From contig NZ_BOQL01000022.1 in NCBI RefSeq assembly GCF_018332655.1, positions 1 to 64,000 on the forward strand: 64,000 nucleotides of DNA, read 5' to 3'. This document shows, in pieces, positions 59,239 through 64,000 of this stretch. Each line of letters starts with the position of its first letter. Position 1 is the stretch's first letter. Origin of the DNA: Actinoplanes auranticolor. GTDB taxonomy: Bacteria; Actinomycetota; Actinomycetes; Mycobacteriales; Micromonosporaceae. Both the position numbers and the translations under genes were made by a program. The notes below the pieces were generated by a model. It ran no database searches, was not told the DNA's origin, and saw only the letters and a program-made list of their open reading frames with translations.

Positions 59239-60054
59239 TCATCGTCCCCAGCGCCGGTAGGTGCGGACCGAGAGGGGGACGAACACCACCAGCAGCACGG
59301 CGGACCAGAGCAGCACCGCGGCCACCGGATGCTCGATCGGCCAGGCCGTGCTCCCGGCCGACCCGCCGGGGTTGCCGAACAGGTCCCGCAGCGCGGCGGT
59401 GAGCGCGCTGACCGGATTCCAGTCGGCCAGGAAACGCAGCCAGCCGGGCATGCCGCCGGTCGGGACGAACGCGCTGGAGATCATCGTGACCGGCAGGAAC
59501 AGCGGCGCCAGGTTGTTCGCGGTCTGCTCGTCCTTGGTCAGCAGGCCCAGGTAGACGCCGGCCCAGCTCAGCGCGTACCGGAGCACGACGATCAGCAGGA
59601 ACGCCTGGACCGTGAGGGCGAGGCCGCGGTGCGGCTGCCAGCCCACCAGCAGGCCCGCACCGGCCATGATGGCCACGAGCAGCAGGCCGGCCAGCACGTC
59701 GGAGCCGGTCTGCCCGAACGGCACCGCGAGCCGCGCCGTGGGCATGGAGCGGAACCGGTCCATCACACCGCGGGAGGCGTCGCCGGCCATCCGCACCATG
59801 ACGCCCTGCGGCGCCGTGAAGGTCACCATCGCGAACAGGCCGGGCATGAGGTATTCGCGGTAGTCGCCGCCGGGCACCCGGATGGCACTGCCGAACACGT
59901 ATCCGAAGAGCAGCACCATCACGGCCGGGAAGACCAGCAGGCCGATGATCTGCCCGGGCGCCTGGCGCAGCCGGCCCAGCTCCCGGCCGACCAGCGTCAT
60001 CCCGTCGGCGAGGGTCCAGCGCAGGCGGCCCAGGGGCGAGGGGGAAACGGTCAT
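59239..60054 (-). CDS. ABC-2 type exporter permease (DrrB-like)
   Basis: A 271-residue protein with six membrane helices and the ABC-2 signature region FVPTGGMPGWLRFLADWNPVS at the C-terminal side. Earlier segments are GREL.RLRQAPGQIIGLLVFPAVM and MAGDASRGVMDRFRSMP. Typical partner of a DrrA ATPase in drug or antibiotic export. It overlaps the ATPase gene by four bases (ATGA). Confidence 0.93.
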   Translation of the reverse strand: MTVSPSPLGRLRWTLADGMTLVGRELGRLRQAPGQIIGLLVFPAVMVLLFGYVFGSAIRVPGGDYREYLMPGLFAMVTFTAPQGVMVRMAGDASRGVMDRFRSMPTARLAVPFGQTGSDVLAGLLLVAIMAGAGLLVGWQPHRGLALTVQAFLLIVVLRYALSWAGVYLGLLTKDEQTANNLAPLFLPVTMISSAFVPTGGMPGWLRFLADWNPVSALTAALRDLFGNPGGSAGSTAWPIEHPVAAVLLWSAVLLVVFVPLSVRTYRRWGR

Positions 60055-61004
60055 CGGACGTGCTCCTTCTGGTCGCTCGGCCCGGTGAGCCGGAGGAACA
60101 CCTCGTCGAGGGTGGGTCGGCGCAGGCTCACGTCGGCGGCTGCGACCCCGGCGCGATCGAGCTCGCGCACGATCTCGGCGAGGCGGAAACCGCTGCCGGG
60201 CAGGGGAACGCTGAGCCGGACGGAGTCCGCCGTCGTGGGCTCGGTCCCGGCCAGCGAGCTCAGCACGGTGACCGCCGAGCCCAGCGCGGCCGGGTCGGCG
60301 AGGGTGACGTCGAGGCGGTCCCCGATCGTGGCCTTCAGCTCCTCGGGCGGGCCGGTCGCGATGACCCGCCCATGGTCGATGACGGCGATGTCGTCGGCCA
60401 GGTGGTCGGCCTCGTCCAGGTACTGGGTCGTGAGCAGCACCGTGGTGCCGTCCGCGACCAGCTCCCGGATGCTCTCCCAGATCTCGCCGCGGCTGCGGGG
60501 GTCGAGGCCGGTCGTGGGCTCGTCCAGGAAGAGCACCTCGGGCCGCAGGATGAGGCAGGTGATCAGGTCGAGGCGACGGCGCATACCGCCCGAGTAGCCG
60601 GCGACCTGGCGGTCGGCAGCCTCCATCAGGCCGAAGCGTTCCAGCAGCTCGTCGGCCCGCCGGTGGGCCTCGTGCCGGGACAGGTGGTAGAGGCGCCCGA
60701 ACATACGCAGGTTGCTCCGGCCGGTGAGCACCTCGTCCACGGCGGCGTACTGGCCCGCGAGCCCGATCTTCTCCCGTACCCGGCCGGCCTCGCGGACGAC
60801 GTCGTATCCGGCGACGCGGGCGTGTCCGGCGTCGGGATCGGAGAGTGTCGCCAGGATGCGTACGGCGGTCGTCTTGCCCGCGCCGTTCGGCCCGAGCACG
60901 CCGCAGACGGTCCCCTTCGGGACGCTCAAGTCCAGGCCCCGCAACGCCTGGGTGGTGCCGAAGGACTTGTGCAGTCCCTCGGCGACCACGATCGGATCGG
61001 TCAT
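60051..61004 (-). CDS. ABC exporter ATP-binding protein (DrrA-like)
   Basis: A 317-residue ATPase: Walker A GPNGAGKTT near residue 38, signature YSGGMRRRLDLITCLI, Walker B VLFLDEPTTGLDPRSR, switch His region LLTTQYLDEAD. The C-terminal about 90 residues are the DrrA-specific regulatory extension (FRLAEIVRELDRAGVAAADV then LRRPTLDEVFLRLTG). It forms an exporter with the downstream permease. The TetR gene on the other strand probably controls both. Confidence 0.94.
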   Translation of the reverse strand: MTDPIVVAEGLHKSFGTTQALRGLDLSVPKGTVCGVLGPNGAGKTTAVRILATLSDPDAGHARVAGYDVVREAGRVREKIGLAGQYAAVDEVLTGRSNLRMFGRLYHLSRHEAHRRADELLERFGLMEAADRQVAGYSGGMRRRLDLITCLILRPEVLFLDEPTTGLDPRSRGEIWESIRELVADGTTVLLTTQYLDEADHLADDIAVIDHGRVIATGPPEELKATIGDRLDVTLADPAALGSAVTVLSSLAGTEPTTADSVRLSVPLPGSGFRLAEIVRELDRAGVAAADVSLRRPTLDEVFLRLTGPSDQKEHVR

Positions 61005-61022
61005 GACCCCTCCACTGGGTAT

Positions 61023-61040
61023 GTTGTACGCAGAAACAAC
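61023..61040. promoter_or_regulatory. Inverted repeat between DrrA-like gene and its TetR regulator
   Basis: GTTGT-ACGCAGAA-ACAAC, perfect 5-bp arms with an 8-bp spacer, followed by a direct repeat of TGTACGCA near 61059. It occupies the 77-bp gap between divergent starts; a probable TetR operator. Confidence 0.55.
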
Positions 61041-61081
61041 CGTAGGCTACTTGGTACGGTGTACGCAACGGAGGGTGGGAC

Positions 61082-61828
61082 GTGACCGACGAGGCATACG
61101 TGAGTATCTGGATGCGGCCGGAGCAGACCAGCCGCGGGCCGAAACCGGCCTACAGCCGGGCCCAGATCGCCCGGGCGGCAGTGCGCATCGCGGACGCCGA
61201 GGGCCTGGAGGCCGCCACGATGCGGCGGATCGCCGCCGAGATCGGCGCGGGCGCAATGTCCCTCTACCGGTACGTCCCCGGTCGCGACGACCTCATCGTG
61301 CTCATGGCCGACCTGCTCATGGGAGAGATCAACCTCAGGGGAATCCCCTCCGTCGACTGGCGCGCGGACCTGACGCGCTACGCCGAGGAGGTACGGGCCA
61401 TGTGGCTACGGCACCCGTGGATCGCCACCGTGCACCGGTCCCTGCACAGCTACGGCCCCAACCAGCTGCTCCTGATCGAACAGATCATGGGAGTGCTCGA
61501 CCCCCACGTCTCCGTCGACGAGAACCTCGTCCTGATGTCGATTCTGAACGGCTACGTCGAAAGCGTCGCCCGCGACGAGGTCACCGCAGCCGAAGAACTC
61601 CGCCGCAGCGGCCTCACCGAGCAGCAATGGCTGGCCCGCACCCACCCGTACGTCCAGCAGCTACTGGAAAGCGGAGACTACCCACTCTTCACGAAGATCG
61701 CCCTGGAAGCCCGCCACCCCCGCCTGACCTCCGACGCCCAATTCCACCAGGGCCTGACCCGGGTCCTGGACTGCATAGCCACAGCCATCCCCACGACCGA
61801 AAGCCAGAACAACCACGAGAAGCCCTGA
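61082..61828 (+). CDS. TetR-family regulator of the DrrAB-like exporter
   Basis: A 248-residue TetR protein starting with GTG. The HTH is IARAAVRIADAEGLEAATM, then RRIAAEIGAGAMSLYRYVPG. The C-terminal ligand domain is of the TetR_C (tetracyclin-type) class with WLRHPWIATVHRSL and FTKIALEARHPR. Divergent from the exporter operon, so drug-responsive repression of the pump is likely. Confidence 0.92.
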   Translation: MTDEAYVSIWMRPEQTSRGPKPAYSRAQIARAAVRIADAEGLEAATMRRIAAEIGAGAMSLYRYVPGRDDLIVLMADLLMGEINLRGIPSVDWRADLTRYAEEVRAMWLRHPWIATVHRSLHSYGPNQLLLIEQIMGVLDPHVSVDENLVLMSILNGYVESVARDEVTAAEELRRSGLTEQQWLARTHPYVQQLLESGDYPLFTKIALEARHPRLTSDAQFHQGLTRVLDCIATAIPTTESQNNHEKP

Positions 61829-61991
61829 CCGGTGCAGCGATCGACATCGGCGGGACCATGGACCGACTCGCCCGGCTGGATCTCAGATGAGCGCCACTTC
61901 TCGGGGCCGGGGGCGGACAATCAGCGCGGGCATCCGTAAGAGCACGGCCCGGGGGCACCACAGCGGCGACGGCTCTAATCCTGGCCTCAGG

Positions 61992-62020
61992 TTGATCGGA
62001 AAGAGTAAGCGGCAAAGTAT
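61992..62020 (+). promoter_or_regulatory. Candidate promoter for the two-component operon
   Basis: TTGATC, 17 bp, then AAGTAT, ending 23 bp before the GTG of the response regulator. A GGAGG ribosome site (62026-62030) follows. The 215-bp gap to the TetR stop holds no other gene. Confidence 0.4.
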
Positions 62021-62043
62021 CGACTGGAGGGGGGCGGGCCGGC

Positions 62044-62736
62044 GTGCGGATCATGATCGCGGATGACGACGGGGCCATCCGTGAGTCGCTGGAGCGAGTG
62101 CTCCAGGTTGAGGGTTATGACACCAGCAGCGTCGCCAACGGTCTCGCTGTGCTCGAGGGGGTGGGTGGGGCCGGCGGTGACGCGCTGGATCTGTTGATTC
62201 TCGACGTGATGATGCCCCGCCTCGGCGGGTTGGAGACCTGCCGGCGGTTGCGGGCCGCGGGCCGGGATCTGCCGGTGCTCATGCTGACCGCCCGTGACCA
62301 GGTCACCGACCGGGTCGCGGGGCTGGACGCGGGCGCCGACGACTATCTGCCCAAGCCGTTCGCCACCGAGGAGCTGCTGGCCCGGGTGCGGGCCCTGCTG
62401 CGCCGGCGCACGCCGGGCGAGGGGGATTCGCAGGTCCTGTCGTTCGCCGACGTCCGGCTCGATCCCGACAGGTTCGAGGCGTGGCGGGGCGGGCGGCCGC
62501 TGCGCCTGACCCGGACCGAGTTCTCTCTGCTGCAGGTCCTCATGCGCAACGCGACGCGGGTGTTGACCCGCGACGCGCTGTTCGAGGCGATCTGGGGCTT
62601 CGATATGAGCGCCACCGCCAACAATCTCCAGGTGTACGTGAGCTACCTGCGCCGCAAGATGGAGGCCGAGGGTGAACCGCGATTGATCTACACACTGCGC
62701 GGCCTGGGATACACGTTGCGGGAGACTCCTCCGTGA
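62044..62736 (+). CDS. OmpR/PhoB-family response regulator (MprA-like)
   Basis: A 230-residue protein. The receiver has the acidic pair MIADDDGAI, the phospho-Asp in [13 protein letters not shown] near residue 54, and the Lys in YLPKPFAT. The C-terminal winged helix has [20 protein letters not shown] and VSYLRRKM. The GTG start is followed directly by the receiver. It ends in a GTGA overlap with the kinase gene; the two form a pair like MprAB. Confidence 0.94.
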   Translation: MRIMIADDDGAIRESLERVLQVEGYDTSSVANGLAVLEGVGGAGGDALDLLILDVMMPRLGGLETCRRLRAAGRDLPVLMLTARDQVTDRVAGLDAGADDYLPKPFATEELLARVRALLRRRTPGEGDSQVLSFADVRLDPDRFEAWRGGRPLRLTRTEFSLLQVLMRNATRVLTRDALFEAIWGFDMSATANNLQVYVSYLRRKMEAEGEPRLIYTLRGLGYTLRETPP

Positions 62737-64000
62737 GCAGGCCCGGTGGCCGGGAAAAGCGCCGGCTGGCCCGTTGGTGGCGCCGGCGGTCCCTGCGGAG
62801 CAGGCTGACGGTGATCGCGGCGACGGCCATCGCGGTCAGCGTGTTTGTGGCTTTCCAGGTGGCCAGCGAGCTCATGGACCGGAAGCTGCGGGACACCGCC
62901 GAGGAACAGCTGCGCGCCGACTCCCGCGTGCTGGCCACGAACGCGGAGCGCGCCGGTCTGGCGCAGGTCGAGCTACCGCCGTATCCCGGATCCGGTCGGC
63001 TGGTGCGGGTCATCCTGCCCGACGGCTCGACCCGGACGCCGGCCGGCCAACCCGCGCTGCCCCCGGTCAGCGAGCGCGCCGGGCGCGTGGCGCAGGGCGC
63101 GTCGACCGACCTGCTGGAGTCGACCGACTGGAACGACGGCTACCGCATCTACACGCTGCGGGCGGTCGACGGCGCGGTCCAGGTGGCCGACCTCGCCGAC
63201 GACAGCCCGGTCAACCAGTTCGGGTTCGGCATGCTGCTGATCGGGCTGTTCTGCGTGGGCGGCGGCGCCCTTGTCGGGCGGACCGTGGCGCGGACCGCGC
63301 TGGCACCGATCGACCGGCTGACCGCCGCCGCGGTCCGTGTCGCGCACACCCGGGATCTCGACGCGGACATCCCGGATGAGGGCGGTGGGGAGATCCGGCG
63401 GCTGATCCAGGCGATCAACGACATGCTGGCCGCGCTCCGGGATTCCCGGCGGGCCCAGCGGCTGCTCGCCGAGGACGCCGCTCACGAGCTCAAGACCCCG
63501 CTCACCAGCCTGCGCCTCAACGTCGAGCTGCTGATCCGGCTCGATCGGCGCGGCACCCTGGACAGCGCACTGCCGGCGGAGAGCCGGACCCGGCTGCTCA
63601 ACGATCTCGGCGCCCAACTGGCCGAGCTGAGCACTCTGGCCGCCGAGCTGACCGACCTGGCGCGCGGTGACGTCAGTGACGAGAGCACCGAGCTGATCGA
63701 CCTTGCCGACGTGGTGGTGGCCGCCGCGACCCGGGCGCGTTCCCGCGTGCCCGACATCGAGGTCGCGCTCGACGTGACCTCCGTGTGGGTGAGCGGCCGA
63801 CCGGCTGCGCTCCAGCGGGCGGTGCTCAACCTCATCGACAACGCCGGCAAGTGGTCCCCCGCGGACCAGCCGGTCCAGGTCCGGCTCCGTACCGAGGGCG
63901 CGTCGGCGGTGCTCGAGGTCGACGACGCCGGGCCGGGCATCGACGCCGCCGACGTACCGCGGGTGTTCGACCGGTTCTACCGTGCCGACAGCGCCCGGGC
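62733..64000 (+). CDS. Sensor histidine kinase (MprB-like), 3' end outside the window
   Basis: At least 422 residues. A first membrane helix ([19 protein letters not shown]) and a second near residue 165 ([18 protein letters not shown]) flank an outer sensor domain. A HAMP linker follows, then the phospho-His in [16 protein letters not shown] near residue 251, the N-box [11 protein letters not shown] and the G1 region [16 protein letters not shown]. The G2 box and C-terminus are cut by the window edge. Likely partner of the upstream regulator. Confidence 0.92.
   Translation, partial: MSRPGGREKRRLARWWRRRSLRSRLTVIAATAIAVSVFVAFQVASELMDRKLRDTAEEQLRADSRVLATNAERAGLAQVELPPYPGSGRLVRVILPDGSTRTPAGQPALPPVSERAGRVAQGASTDLLESTDWNDGYRIYTLRAVDGAVQVADLADDSPVNQFGFGMLLIGLFCVGGGALVGRTVARTALAPIDRLTAAAVRVAHTRDLDADIPDEGGGEIRRLIQAINDMLAALRDSRRAQRLLAEDAAHELKTPLTSLRLNVELLIRLDRRGTLDSALPAESRTRLLNDLGAQLAELSTLAAELTDLARGDVSDESTELIDLADVVVAAATRARSRVPDIEVALDVTSVWVSGRPAALQRAVLNLIDNAGKWSPADQPVQVRLRTEGASAVLEVDDAGPGIDAADVPRVFDRFYRADSAR

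Noticed and set aside
1-64000. tRNA or rRNA genes
   Set aside because: I looked for cloverleaf patterns and conserved rRNA blocks and saw none; a covariance-model search was not possible.

Overview
The window is very GC-rich. GTG starts are common, genes are tightly packed with 4-base stop/start overlaps, and third codon positions are almost always G or C. The families present (SigE-type ECF sigma factor, deazaflavin-dependent nitroreductases, DUF5925 ATPase, TioE-type MerR regulator, the PptH/PptT pair, a second divergent EF-Tu) point to a filamentous actinobacterium. My inference is Micromonosporaceae (Actinoplanes-like); no rRNA or tRNA gene is present to test that.

Layout. 0-7 kb: small enzymes (alpha/beta hydrolase, GIY-YIG nuclease, GNAT, two tandem DDN-type flavin proteins), then a complete four-gene siderophore-iron ABC importer behind a recognisable iron box. 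7-11 kb: an AAA+ ATPase, a LysR regulator facing a HAD-like protein, and a TetR regulator facing an NAD(P)-binding protein across a long operator. 11.3-15.4 kb: a compact operon of an NrtR-like Nudix regulator, a J-domain/pseudokinase protein, a von Willebrand A protein and a divergent adenylosuccinate-synthetase paralog, preceded by repeated dyads. This is the best candidate for an undescribed system. 15.5-19.4 kb: a DUF1540 cysteine-rich protein, a GH26-like secreted hydrolase, a MocR regulator and a patatin. 19.4-21.4 kb: an ECF sigma operon and a divergent secreted protein that share one palindromic bidirectional promoter; the secreted protein is a paralog of the outer domain of the sigma operon's membrane protein.

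21.4-31.7 kb: a molybdenum-cofactor oxidoreductase/FAD reductase operon with a three-copy 38-bp repeat at its junction, a secreted SGNH esterase, a second EF-Tu, an L,D-transpeptidase, a receptor Ser/Thr kinase and a hybrid histidine kinase. 31.7-36 kb: a GH88/105-like hydrolase, a PRPP synthetase, an orphan ABC ATPase, OsmC and a HIT-like protein. 36-38.7 kb is a lower-GC island: an exported-type amidohydrolase lies between oppositely oriented ends of an IS1380-type element plus transposase scraps. 38.7-51.3 kb: DUF1963-like and VOC proteins, NadE, an erythromycin esterase with a TioE-type regulator, a three-gene FtsX/MacB-type ABC system of two about 1000-residue permeases, and CorA. 51.3-59.2 kb: gene remnants, a TetR regulator with an extra redox-like domain, a CGNR regulator facing an EamA exporter, a DHA2 exporter, the PptH-PptT pair and a decayed PEP-mutase-like gene. 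59.2-64 kb: a DrrAB-like exporter with its TetR regulator, then an MprAB-like two-component system running off the right edge.

The recurring arrangement is a local regulator transcribed away from its target across a short operator region (LysR/HAD, TetR/NAD-binding, ECF/secreted paralog, TioE/esterase, CGNR/EamA, TetR/DrrAB). Strong hairpins separate several convergent pairs.
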